A DNA stretch of 19,697 nt from Gammaproteobacteria bacterium (GTDB taxonomy: Bacteria > Pseudomonadota > Gammaproteobacteria > S144-34): assembly GCA_015494165.1 (NCBI GenBank), contig WGBS01000218.1:1-19697 (forward strand), read 5' to 3'. Made by a program: the position numbers and the translations under genes. This document shows positions 13,198 through 19,697 of this stretch, in pieces (the stretch's first letter is position 1; each line of letters begins with the position of its first letter). The notes beneath the pieces are model-generated. The model saw nothing but the letters and a program-made list of their open reading frames with translations. It searched no databases and had not been told where the DNA came from.

Positions 13198-13914
13198 CTA
13201 CCGGGCTGTGCGCCGACGCCGCACGCCAAGCAGGGCGAAACCCGCCCCGACCAGCGCCAGCGTCGCGGGCTCGGGGGTGGGCTCCGGCTCGACGACGCTC
13301 GCCTCCTGGACGTTCAGCACGTCGAACGCCCAGAAGTTCGTCCGGTTCGTGAACACCGGCGTGGCCGAGACGTCACAGAACTGTCCCTGGGTGCACTCGG
13401 TGTTGGTCGCGGTGAAGTTTCCTTCGCCGGAGCGGGTGAAGCCGTCGGCCAGGGTGGGGCCGTTAGCGAAGTTGTCGTACTGCATCACCGCCACGGTGTA
13501 GGTGCCAGGATCCAGCAGGCTGGACAGGCAGGTGTCCCAGGTCGCACCTGTGTGCGGATCGGCATTGCCCGCGTCGATTCCCGGGACCAGCGCCTCGGCG
13601 CCCGAGAAGCACGAAGAGTCGCCGTCGTCGTTCTGGTCGATGAGGTTCCCAGCCGCGTCGAACAAGGCGAGGATGGTATCGAAGCCCCCGGGGAGCACCA
13701 CGTTGCCGTCAGCCTGCACGCCGCCGCCATACCCGTAGGAGACCAGGTAGACGGTGCTGCTGCCGTCGGTCGTGAAGTTGAAGAGCTGCACCTCGTCGTC
13801 CTGCGCGAACGTTCCCGTGAAAGACACGTTGACGGCCGCGGCGTGCGTGACCGTTGCCGCCGCCAGGAGGAGTCCAAGCCCCGAGACGAACCGAATGCTG
13901 CGGTTGTTGAGCAT
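13198..13914 (-). CDS. PEP-CTERM sorted exported protein (DVUA0089-like)
   Basis: 238 residues. A signal peptide (RFVSGLGLLLAAATVTHAAA, cleaved near residue 26) leads into a beta-rich, acidic, low-lysine mature part. That part has the motif DTILALFDAAGNLIDQNDDG, then LDPGTYTVAVMQYDNFANG, a bacterial pre-peptidase-like domain often called DVUA0089. The C-terminus (214-238) is PEPATLALVGAGFALLGVRRRR plus TAR: PEP motif, hydrophobic helix, Arg cluster, the exosortase sorting signal. It should be cut by an exosortase (not in this window) and released to the surface or exopolysaccharide matrix. Three mature cysteines near CFSGAE, TCLSS and TECTQGQFCD could form disulfides. An AGGGGAA precedes ATG 13914. 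Confidence 0.92.
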   Translation of the reverse strand: MLNNRSIRFVSGLGLLLAAATVTHAAAVNVSFTGTFAQDDEVQLFNFTTDGSSTVYLVSYGYGGGVQADGNVVLPGGFDTILALFDAAGNLIDQNDDGDSSCFSGAEALVPGIDAGNADPHTGATWDTCLSSLLDPGTYTVAVMQYDNFANGPTLADGFTRSGEGNFTATNTECTQGQFCDVSATPVFTNRTNFWAFDVLNVQEASVVEPEPTPEPATLALVGAGFALLGVRRRRTAR

Positions 13915-13972
13915 TTTTGATTCCCCTGTTTGGTCGTTCGTTTCTCGATAATTCATTCCTTTCCAGAATTGG

Positions 13973-13988
13973 TGCACGAATCGTGCCA
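13973..13988 (-). promoter_or_regulatory. Sigma-54 (-24/-12) promoter of the PEP-CTERM gene
   Basis: Minus-strand TGGCACGATTCGTGCA fits the RpoN consensus TGGCACG-N4-TTGCA, with GG-N10-GC spacing exact and one mismatch at -12 (GTGCA for TTGCA). Transcription would start near 13962, about 48 nt before the ATG. It overlaps the perfect dyad GCACGA-A-TCGTGC, so an operator is an alternative reading. Confidence 0.7.
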
Positions 13989-14051
13989 CTGACGTAAGGC
14001 GTTGCTTGCGCAGGGGAAGTCTTCGCAGGCCGCGCCGGGTCGGGCCGCGGG

Positions 14052-14068
14052 TGTAAAGAATCCTGACA
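14052..14068 (-). promoter_or_regulatory. Possible enhancer site for a sigma-54 activator
   Basis: TGTAA-N7-TGACA (an imperfect dyad: TGTMA/TKACA) lies about 65-80 bp upstream of the -24 element, the normal distance for an activator such as the PrsR-type regulators linked to PEP-CTERM genes. It is a single site, so support is weak. Confidence 0.35.
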
Positions 14069-14099
14069 GCCGATCGGCGGGCTGATGCGCCACCGAAGC

Positions 14100-14764
14100 T
14101 CACGTGTGCGCGCGCGGCTCGAGGGCGAGGACGTGCTCGGCGAGCGCCGTGAGCCCCCGCTCGCGCAGGTTGGGGCTCTCGGCGAGGGCATCGACGGTTG
14201 CGAGCGGCCGCACGCGCCAGTGCCGGCCGTAGAGCCGCTCGACCTCTGCCGGCGGCACGGAGAAGGGCGGGCCCTCCATCTCCCCCTCGGGGTACTCCAT
14301 GGTCACCAGCAGGATGCGGGCGTGCGGGGCGAGGCGCGCCAGATGCGCCACGTAGCGCGGGCGCATGGCCGCGGGCAGCGCCACGAGCGCGGCCCGGTCG
14401 TAGACCGCCGCCACGGGCCCCAGGTCGCCGGGCTCGAGGGCGAAGTAGTCGCCGAGCAGCAGCGTGTGACCCCGCCTGCGGCGTGGCGCTCGTGGGCGCG
14501 GCCGCGGCGCACCGCGGGCTCCAGGCCGTGCTCGGCGAAGAAGTCGCGCACCGCGACCGGGCTGAGCTCGACGCCCACCACCGGGTGGCCGCGGCCGGCG
14601 AGCCAGGCCATGTCGCGGCTCTTGCCGCACAGGGGCACGAAGACCGTGCCGCCCTCCGGGACACCGAGGGCGTCCCAGTGGGCGACGAGCAGCGGGTTGA
14701 CCTCCTCGCGGTGGAAGCCGGTCTGTCCGGCCTCCCAGCGAGCGAGCCAGAACTCGGGTTCCAT
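14100..14764 (-). pseudogene. tpm: Thiopurine S-methyltransferase-like gene with a frameshift
   Basis: The first half (from ATG 14764) reads MEPEFWLARWEAGQTGFHRE, then FVPLCGKSRDMAWLAGRGHPVVGVELSPVAVRDFFAEHGLEP, the hallmark TPMT N-terminus and SAM motif. At about 14464-14468 the homology jumps to another frame and continues TLLLGDYFALEPGDLGPVAAVYDRAALVALPAAMRPRYVAHL up to the stop at 14100. The break lies in a GTGTG microrepeat (minus CACAC). Removing two bases would give GGVTLLLGDYF and a 220-residue protein of normal length. Codon use is unchanged on both sides, so the lesion is recent or a sequencing error. The first frame alone would give a C-terminally scrambled product to about 14303 or beyond. 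A GGGAGGG precedes the start. Confidence 0.85.
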
Positions 14765-14826
14765 CGCGGCCCTCCCTACCGTCCGTCCCGCCGCGCAAGG
14801 CTACACGACGGCGCCGCCCTACAATA

Positions 14827-14981
14827 GGTGGCCCTGAAAGGTGTGGCTTTCAGGGCCACCTCCGCGGCCAGGGACGGCCGCGGAACGGCGCACGCACAAG
14901 GAAGTGCGTGACCACACGCGGGAAATCGAAATGGGCGCGAAGCACCTCAGCGCTGACCGATCCGCCGCGCGGATCGGTCAG
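14827..14981 (+). ncRNA. Cluster of four strong hairpins upstream of tatD: structured leader or small RNA candidate
   Basis: Four consecutive inverted repeats occupy 155 bp. First: GGTGGCCCTGAAAG (14827-14840) with CTTTCAGGGCCACC (14847-14860), 14 bp, loop GTGTGG. Second: TCCGCGGCC (14861-14869) with GGCCGCGGA (14876-14884), 9 bp, loop AGGGAC. Third: CACGCAC (14891-14897) with GTGCGTG (14904-14910), 7 bp, loop AAGGAA. Fourth: CTGACCGATCCGC (14953-14965) with GCGGATCGGTCAG (14969-14981), 13 bp, loop CGC. All stems are perfect. On the plus strand, loops two and three fit ANGGAN, the loop motif bound by CsrA/RsmA proteins. A -10-like TACAAT lies at 14820-14825. The cluster is between divergent genes, so it is not a terminator of either. 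Confidence 0.5.
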
Positions 14982-14996
14982 TGTCTCCCGGCCGGC

Positions 14997-15761
14997 ATGG
15001 AGCTCGTCGACACCCACTGCCACCTGGATGTGGAGGACTTCGACCCCGATCGCGAGGCGGTGATCGCGCGCGCGCGCGCCGCGGGCGTGACGTGCATGGT
15101 GGTGCCCGCCATCGGGCGCTGGAACTGGGAGGCGGTGCTCGCGCTGTGCGCGCGCGAGCCGGGCCTGCATCCGGCCCTCGGCCTGCATCCCGTCTACGCG
15201 GAGCGCCACGCCGACGACGACGTGGCCGCGCTCGAGCGGGCGCTGGCCGAGCGCCGCCCGCTCGCCGTGGGCGAGATCGGCCTCGACTTCTACATCCGCG
15301 ACGCCGACCGCGCGCGCCAGCAGCGCCTCTTCGAGGCGCAGCTCGCCTGCGCCCGCGACGCGGGGCTGCCCGTGATCCTGCACGTCCGCAAGGCGCATGA
15401 TGCCGTCCTCGCCGTCCTGCGCCGCATCCGCGTGCGCGGCGGGATCGCCCACGCCTTCAACGGGATCCTGGACCAGGCCCGGCGCTACCTGGACCTCGGC
15501 TTCCGGCTCGGCTTCGGCGGCATGGTGGCCTACGAGCGCTCGCGCAGGCTGCGGGCGCTCGCCGCCGCGCTCCCGGCCGAGGCCATCGTCCTCGAGACCG
15601 ACGCGCCGGACCTGCCGGGCCCGCGCCACCGCGGCGAGCGCAACAGCCCGGAATACCTGCCGGAATACCTCGAGGCCCTGGCGGAGCTGCGCGGCGAGGC
15701 GCCGGCCGCGCTCGCCGCCCGCACCACCGCCAACGCGCGCGAGGCCCTCGGCCTCCCCTGA
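14997..15761 (+). CDS. TatD-family metal-dependent hydrolase (YjjV-like)
   Basis: 254 residues, TIM-barrel amidohydrolase-type nuclease. MELVDTHCHLD supplies the metal-binding His7/His9; VGEIGLDFY gives bridging Glu93; PVILHVRKAHDAVL and RGGIAHAFNG carry the next histidines; VLETDAPDLPG carries the catalytic Asp. The last segment RNSPEYLPEYLEALAELRGE is typical of the YjjV subgroup of TatD proteins. I chose ATG 14997 because TatD proteins begin right before the HxH motif. There is no good ribosome binding site there, while an in-frame ATG 14931 has GGGAA upstream and would add 22 residues through the fourth hairpin. The next gene starts 9 bp after the stop. Confidence 0.92.
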   Translation: MELVDTHCHLDVEDFDPDREAVIARARAAGVTCMVVPAIGRWNWEAVLALCAREPGLHPALGLHPVYAERHADDDVAALERALAERRPLAVGEIGLDFYIRDADRARQQRLFEAQLACARDAGLPVILHVRKAHDAVLAVLRRIRVRGGIAHAFNGILDQARRYLDLGFRLGFGGMVAYERSRRLRALAAALPAEAIVLETDAPDLPGPRHRGERNSPEYLPEYLEALAELRGEAPAALAARTTANAREALGLP

Positions 15762-15770
15762 GGCATGCAG

Positions 15771-16616
15771 ATGAGCGGCTCCGTCAGTAAGCCCGAGCCC
15801 TTCATCCCGCCCGCCCCGGCCGACGGCTGGGGCCGGCGCTTCGGCGCGCTCGCGCGCCTCTACGGCGAGGCGGCCGTGCCCGTGCTGCGGGGGCTGCACG
15901 TGTGCGTTGTGGGCCTCGGCGGGGTGGGCTGCTGGACGGCCGAGGCGCTCGCCCGCAGCGGCGTGGGCGCCCTCACCCTGATCGACGGCGACACCGTCTG
16001 CGAGACCAACGCCAACCGCCAGCTCCACGCCCTGGCGGGCACGATCGGCCGGCCCAAGGCCGAGGTCATGGCCGAGCGCATCGCCGCCATCCACCCGGAC
16101 TGCCGCCTCACGCCCGTCGCGGAGTACCTCACCGACGCCAGCCTCGAGACCCTCGTCGACCCGGCGCGCGGCTACGGCTGCGTGGTGGACGCCATCGACT
16201 CCATCCGCTTCAAGGCCGCGCTCATCGCCCGCTGCCGCAGGCTGAAGATCCCGATCGTCACCACCGGCGCCGCCGGCGGGCTCACGGATCCCACGCGCGT
16301 CGAGGTGCGCGACCTCAGCCGCACGCGCAACGACCCGCTCGCCGCCAAGGTGCGCGCGCGGCTGCGCGCGCGCCACGGCTTCAGCCGCAACCCCAGGCGC
16401 TCCTTCGGCGTGCCCTGCGTGCACTCCACCGAGCAGCAGCGCTACCCGCGCCCCGACGGCACGGTGGGCTACGAGAAGCCGGGCGTGTGCGGGGTCTCCC
16501 TCGACTGCCGCGCGGGCTACGGCTCGGCCGCCTTCGTCACGGCCGTCTTCGGCATGGCCGCGGCGGCCGAGGTCGTCAACCGCGCACTGCGCCGCGCCCT
16601 CGGCCGCGCGCCATGA
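15771..16616 (+). CDS. tcdA: tRNA threonylcarbamoyladenosine dehydratase TcdA (CsdL)
   Basis: 281 residues. An E1-like enzyme that uses ATP to cyclise t6A37 of tRNA to ct6A. Visible motifs are the Rossmann ATP-binding site VCVVGLGGVGCWTAEALARSG, the nucleotide-contacting LIDGDTVCETNANRQLHAL, VVDAIDSIRFKAALIARC, and the TcdA-specific segment FGVPCVHSTEQQRYPRPDG. The C-terminal SLDCRAGYGSAAFVTAVFGMAAAAEVVNR forms the usual last helix. ATG 15771 is taken since GAGG at 15760-15763 is 7 nt before it; ATG 15765 would leave no room. It overlaps the following gene by ATGA, and with the tatD gene forms a three-gene unit. The sulfur-transfer partner CsdE/CsdA is not present. Confidence 0.95.
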   Translation: MSGSVSKPEPFIPPAPADGWGRRFGALARLYGEAAVPVLRGLHVCVVGLGGVGCWTAEALARSGVGALTLIDGDTVCETNANRQLHALAGTIGRPKAEVMAERIAAIHPDCRLTPVAEYLTDASLETLVDPARGYGCVVDAIDSIRFKAALIARCRRLKIPIVTTGAAGGLTDPTRVEVRDLSRTRNDPLAAKVRARLRARHGFSRNPRRSFGVPCVHSTEQQRYPRPDGTVGYEKPGVCGVSLDCRAGYGSAAFVTAVFGMAAAAEVVNRALRRALGRAP

Positions 16617-17008
16617 CCGCGCCGCTCCGGATCCGGGTGTTGCCGCTCCCCGACGGCAGCCTGCCCCCGCGCATCGCGGGCAAGTTTCTGCAGGTGCGGC
16701 TGGACGGCGAGGAGTGGCTCGTCTTCGCTCCGCGCGAGCGCCACCGTTTTCACAATCAGCTCCTCGCCGAGCTGCTCGTGGAGCGCGGCACGCCCTATCG
16801 CTGGGAGGGCGGTGGCACCGTCCTCGCATTCGAGGACGAGGGCGTCGAGGTCGTCGGCGGCGGCCGCTTCGAGGCGGACACCGAAGCCCGGACCCTCGTG
16901 CTCTGGGACGAGTCCGCCGCTTACGGCCGCTTCGACGCCGAGGGTCTCGCCGAACGGATCGCAGCCGCCACCCATCCCTGGTCACGGCTGCATGTCACCA
17001 TCCGCTGA
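16613..17008 (+). CDS. Janus/Ocnus (PHPT1-like) family protein
   Basis: 131 residues, start codon overlapping the tcdA stop (ATGA). The pattern fits animal 14-kDa phosphohistidine phosphatase PHPT1 and Drosophila janus/ocnus: a strand KFLQVRL, then RFHNQLLAELLVERG, where His47 aligns with the catalytic His of EYHADIY; then a conserved GGGR (82-85); then the strand LVLWDESAAYGRFD, whose SAAYG equals SMAYG. The C-terminal strand SRLHVTI also fits. An insertion (about 60-80, with RWEGGGTVLAFEDEGVEV) lengthens the middle. The activity could be phosphohistidine or phospho-amino-acid hydrolysis, unproven here. Coupled translation with tcdA suggests a joint or at least co-expressed role. Confidence 0.72.
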   Translation: MTAPLRIRVLPLPDGSLPPRIAGKFLQVRLDGEEWLVFAPRERHRFHNQLLAELLVERGTPYRWEGGGTVLAFEDEGVEVVGGGRFEADTEARTLVLWDESAAYGRFDAEGLAERIAAATHPWSRLHVTIR

Positions 17009-17049
17009 CGCGATAGCCCGGGGCACCGCAGCCCGCCGTGCGCGGGATC

Positions 17050-18246
17050 TCAGGCCTCGAGCCAGCGGGTGGGGGGCTCAAGCAGGAAGTCCTCCAGCGG
17101 GATGCCCTCGCCGCCCACCAGCAGCGGGCGCGCGTCTGGGTGGAGGGCCAGGAAGGCATCGATCCCGGAGCGCGCGCCCGCCGCGTGGCCGGCCTTGACC
17201 TCGATGGCCAGAAGCCTCCCGCGGTGCTCCAGCACGAAGTCCACCTCCCGCCCGCGCTCGCGCCAGTACCGCACCGCGAAGCCCGTCTCGAGCGCGCCGT
17301 TGAGGAGGTGCGCGCCGACGGCGGACTCGACCAGCCGGCCGCGCAGCGCCGGCTCGCGGGCGACGTCCTCCGGGCGCAGGTCCAGGGTCGCGGTCATCAG
17401 CGCTGTGTTGTAGACCTGCAGCTTGGGGCTCGAGGCGCGGCGCCGCGCATGGTGGCCTGCGTGCTTCTGCAGGCCCGCGGCCATCCCGGCCGCCTCCAGC
17501 AGGTCCAGGTAGTGCGCGAGCGTGGTCGTGTTGCCCGCGTCCTGGAGCTGGCCGAGCATCTTGTTGAACGAGAGGATCTGCCCCGAGTGGCGGCAGCACA
17601 GCTCGAACAGCCGGCGCAGGAGCGCGGGCTTGCGCACCGGCTCGAGCAGGAGGATGTCCCGCGCGACCGTGGTCTCGATGAGGGCGTCGCGGACGTAGCG
17701 GGCCCAGCGGTCGGGCTCCCGGGCCAGGGCCGCCGCCCCCGGGTAGCCACCGAAGTGGAGGTAGGCCTCGAGCGTGAAGCCAAAGGCCTCGCGCATCTCG
17801 CGGTAGCTCCAGTGAGGCAGGCGGATGGTCTCGAAGCGGCCGGCGAGGCTCTCCGTCAGCCCGTGCCGGACCAGGAGCGGCGCCGAGCCGAGCAGGACCA
17901 CGCGCACGTCACGGCCGGCGGCCGAGTCCTCGTCCCATAGCCGCTTCACGCGTTCGGCCCAGCCCTGGACCTTCTGCACCTCGTCGAGGGCCAGCACCGC
18001 CGTCCCGTGGCGGGCCGCCGCGTGGCGCGCGGCCTCCCACTGCTGGGCGAGCCAGCCCGGCCCGCGCAGCGTGGGTTCGTCCGCGCTCGCGTGGATCGTG
18101 GGCAGCCCGAGCGCCGCGGTCACCTGGCGGACCAGCGTCGTCTTGCCCACCTGCCGGGGGCCTGCGACCACCTGGATGAAGCGGCGTGGCTCGCGCAGGC
18201 GGCGCTCCAGGACCGCAGCCTGGGGCCTGCGGTACGGATTGCTCAT
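17050..18246 (-). CDS. AAA_14/DUF4143 ATPase with nuclease-like C-terminal domain
   Basis: 398 residues. The N-terminal P-loop ATPase has Walker A GPRQVGKTT (29-37), Walker B AVLALDEVQK (Asp88-Glu89) and sensor VVLLGSAPLL. In the DUF4143 part (about 190-390), EVDFVLEHRGRLLAIEVKAG is the usual PD-(D/E)xK-like core with Asp, Glu and Lys in order, a nuclease-related fold. Family members are common, often orphan, mobile-looking genes with unclear function. Start ATG 18246 has no Shine-Dalgarno, and a -10-like TATACT ends 7 bp before it, so the mRNA is probably leaderless. It is packed between the Janus gene (convergent) and tmcA (same strand, 35 bp upstream). Confidence 0.9.
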   Translation of the reverse strand: MSNPYRRPQAAVLERRLREPRRFIQVVAGPRQVGKTTLVRQVTAALGLPTIHASADEPTLRGPGWLAQQWEAARHAAARHGTAVLALDEVQKVQGWAERVKRLWDEDSAAGRDVRVVLLGSAPLLVRHGLTESLAGRFETIRLPHWSYREMREAFGFTLEAYLHFGGYPGAAALAREPDRWARYVRDALIETTVARDILLLEPVRKPALLRRLFELCCRHSGQILSFNKMLGQLQDAGNTTTLAHYLDLLEAAGMAAGLQKHAGHHARRRASSPKLQVYNTALMTATLDLRPEDVAREPALRGRLVESAVGAHLLNGALETGFAVRYWRERGREVDFVLEHRGRLLAIEVKAGHAAGARSGIDAFLALHPDARPLLVGGEGIPLEDFLLEPPTRWLEA

Positions 18247-18248
18247 CG

Positions 18249-18281
18249 TATTGAGTATATTTGCTCAATGTATTGAGCAAA
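18249..18281 (-). promoter_or_regulatory. AT-rich palindromic operator-promoter of the AAA/DUF4143 gene
   Basis: A perfect dyad TTTGCTCAA-TGTA-TTGAGCAAA (18260-18281) and a third copy of TATTGAG (18249-18255) give three half-sites in 33 bp; TTGAG...CTCAA makes a second, overlapping dyad. On the minus strand, TATACT is a good -10 inside it. The whole intergenic space between tmcA and this gene is occupied, in sharp contrast to the flanking GC-rich DNA. Autoregulation is a reasonable guess. Confidence 0.62.
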
Positions 18282-19697
18282 TCAACGCAGCGGCTCCCCT
18301 GGCTCGCTGGCGTCGGCGTCGCCGGGGAGGGGCACGCCGGCGGCGCGCAGGCGCCCGAGGGTGCGGCGCACGGCCTCGCCGCCGCGGGCGAGGAGGACCG
18401 GCCGCAGGGCGGCGCGGAGCGCCGCCTGCGCCGCCGCCCGGCCCGCGAGCCCGGCCGCCGAGGCGGCCTCGGCCCACGGGCGGCCCTGGAGCACCTTGGC
18501 GACGAGGAGGGTGCGCGCCCCCGCGTCGAGACCGCCCGCGAGCGCGGGGTCGGCGAGCGCCGCCGCGGCGAGCGGGCGCAGGGCGTCGAGGCACTCCTCG
18601 TAGCCGCGGTGGCCGAAGGCGAAGGCGGCGGGCTGCTCCCAGCCGGCCGCCGCCACCGCCTCCCAGTCCGCGGGTCCGCCGGCGAGGAGCGCCGCCGCGA
18701 GCTCCGGCTCCAGGCCGCGCAGGGGGTCGGCGAGCTGCGCCGGGAGCCGGCGCAGGAAGGCCGCGCGCGCCTCGCGCGCCAGGACCTCGCCCGCGGGCCC
18801 TAGCGGGCGCAGCATCAGCACGGCGTGCGCGCCGCTCGCCGTCCCGCGGCGCACGCCCACGCGCACCGGCACGAAGCCCGCCCGGCGCCAGAAGGCGACG
18901 AGCTCCGGGCTGGCGCCGAAGGCGGTGCCGGCGAGCTCGAGGCCGCGGGCCGCGGCGTCGGCGGCCACCGCCTCGACGAGCCGCAGCCCCAGGCCTCGCC
19001 GGCGCACGGCCGGGTGGACGGCGATGCGCATGATGCGCGCGCAGCGGAGCCGCGCCCCCGCCTCGAGGCCCAGGTGCACGGCGAGCGACTCCGGCACCAG
19101 GTGCCCGTGGGGACGTCTGACCCCGGCCCAGATGCGCCGCGCCGCGGCCTCGTCGAAGCCGCCCTCGTCCGCCACCAGCGCGGTGGCGACGACGGTGCCG
19201 CCCGCCCCGGCGGTCCACACCGCGAGGTTGGGCCCGTCGAGGAGGCAGCGCAGGTCGAAAGGCCGGGTGCGGTAGTGGGCCTGCACCAGCAGGCCGAAGA
19301 GCTGGGCGAGCCGGGGCTCGTCGGCGGCGAGCGCCTCGCGGTCCTCGCGCGCCGGCCGAGCCCGCGCGGCGGCGGCCGCCGCCGCCTCCGCCGGCGCGGG
19401 CTCGGCGTCGAGCAGCAGGGCGCGGAAGACCAGCGCCTCGACGGGGTCGCCCGGGGCCCAGCGCACCGGGGTCTCCAGGCGCACGCGGTGCACGCCGCGG
19501 CTGCGGGCCTCGAGCAGCGGCCCGAAGCGCAGGTCGAAGCCGCGGCCGGTGCCCTCGTAGCCGTGCACGGTTGTGGCGAAAGCGAGCCGCGCGTGGCGCT
19601 CGAGCAGGCGCGCGAGCAGGGGGGCGGGGATGGCGGCGGCCTCGTCCACCAGCACCAGCCGCGCCTCCGTCCCCTCGCGGGCGAGGCGGTCCGGGGG
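18282..19697 (-). CDS. tmcA: tRNA(Met) cytidine acetyltransferase TmcA, 3' part (5' end beyond window)
   Basis: About 471 residues of a roughly 670-residue enzyme. TmcA acetylates C34 of the elongator tRNA-Met anticodon using acetyl-CoA and ATP. The fragment begins near Walker B (LVLVDEAAAIP), followed by FATTVHGYEGTGRGFDLRF, which is diagnostic of the RNA helicase part. The GNAT acetyltransferase part has RIMRIAVHPAVRRRGLGLRLVEAV (acetyl-CoA site RRRGLG) and LAGTAFGASPELVAFWRRAGF. The C-terminal tRNA-binding tail is Ala-rich (AAAQAALRAALRPVLL). The frame is open to the window edge, so the Walker A and N-terminal domain lie outside. The stop codon directly abuts the operator of the ATPase gene. 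Confidence 0.94.
   Translation of the reverse strand, partial: PPDRLAREGTEARLVLVDEAAAIPAPLLARLLERHARLAFATTVHGYEGTGRGFDLRFGPLLEARSRGVHRVRLETPVRWAPGDPVEALVFRALLLDAEPAPAEAAAAAAARARPAREDREALAADEPRLAQLFGLLVQAHYRTRPFDLRCLLDGPNLAVWTAGAGGTVVATALVADEGGFDEAAARRIWAGVRRPHGHLVPESLAVHLGLEAGARLRCARIMRIAVHPAVRRRGLGLRLVEAVAADAAARGLELAGTAFGASPELVAFWRRAGFVPVRVGVRRGTASGAHAVLMLRPLGPAGEVLAREARAAFLRRLPAQLADPLRGLEPELAAALLAGGPADWEAVAAAGWEQPAAFAFGHRGYEECLDALRPLAAAALADPALAGGLDAGARTLLVAKVLQGRPWAEAASAAGLAGRAAAQAALRAALRPVLLARGGEAVRRTLGRLRAAGVPLPGDADASEPGEPLR

Noticed and set aside
13973..13988. GCACGA-A-TCGTGC dyad as a repressor operator
   Set aside because: It is possible, but the match to the -24/-12 consensus, exact spacing and the PEP-CTERM context make the sigma-54 promoter the better reading; kept as an alternative only.
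14827..14860. First hairpin upstream of tatD read as a rho-independent terminator
   Set aside because: The genes on both sides point away from it and there is no T-run on either strand, so there is no transcript for it to end.
14827..14981. Hairpin cluster as CRISPR repeats, an integron attC site or a REP element
   Set aside because: The stems differ in sequence and spacing, there is no repeated unit with spacers, and I see neither the attC core sites nor the GTAG of REP sequences.
14850..16985. Very long (711-codon) minus-strand open frame opposite tatD, tcdA and the Janus gene
   Set aside because: It is antisense to three genes with clear family motifs, is low-complexity Arg/Ala/Gly/His, and has no recognisable domain; long shadow frames are expected at this GC content.

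Overview
This is a dense, very GC-rich bacterial window with no transposase, prophage, CRISPR array, rRNA or tRNA that I can recognise. The gene set (Bfr/Bfd, PdxH, TcdA, a YjjV-like TatD, TmcA, a PEP-CTERM protein and a thiopurine-methyltransferase-like gene) points to a free-living, high-GC gammaproteobacterium, perhaps of the Chromatiales/Ectothiorhodospiraceae kind. That placement is inference from gene content and composition only.

Layout. Positions 1-285 form a large imperfect inverted repeat whose right arm is the start of a GGDEF diguanylate cyclase gene; a DUF72 gene follows, then a Yip1-type membrane protein with its own promoter. From 2424 to 3987, on the minus strand, lie a ribosome hibernation factor fused to a cold-shock-like domain, an SDR oxidoreductase and a 68-residue four-cysteine protein. 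A helix-hairpin-helix protein (4073-4993, plus) converges on a GlcG/HbpS-like secreted protein and an AF1514-like small protein, which overlap by 4 bp. The block 5930-9009 (minus) reads as one signalling unit: secreted PepSY protein, b-type cytochrome, OmpR-type response regulator, histidine kinase. A class I methyltransferase and two small orphan genes follow, then pdxH.

From 11148 come a periplasmic protein with two thioredoxin folds, then bfd-bfr (iron storage and release) behind a clear sigma-70-type promoter with a Fur-like box in its spacer. A PEP-CTERM surface protein at 13198-13914 has a strong intrinsic terminator and a good sigma-54 (-24/-12) promoter, with a possible enhancer dyad upstream. 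Next is a frameshifted thiopurine-methyltransferase-like gene, then 155 bp holding four strong hairpins in front of a TatD nuclease. tcdA (tRNA ct6A synthesis) is translationally coupled to a bacterial homologue of the Janus/PHPT1 phosphohistidine phosphatase family. The window ends with an AAA_14/DUF4143 ATPase, which has an AT-rich palindromic operator-promoter and probably a leaderless mRNA, and the 3' part of tmcA.

Items most worth a second look: the inverted repeat at the left edge (true paralogue or assembly fold-back), the hairpin cluster 14827-14981 with two ANGGAN-type hexaloops (CsrA/RsmA-like sites), the sigma-54 architecture of the PEP-CTERM gene, the tcdA-Janus coupling, the AAA ATPase operator, and the small cysteine-rich protein at 3781-3987. 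I see no clear candidate for a wholly new multi-gene system.
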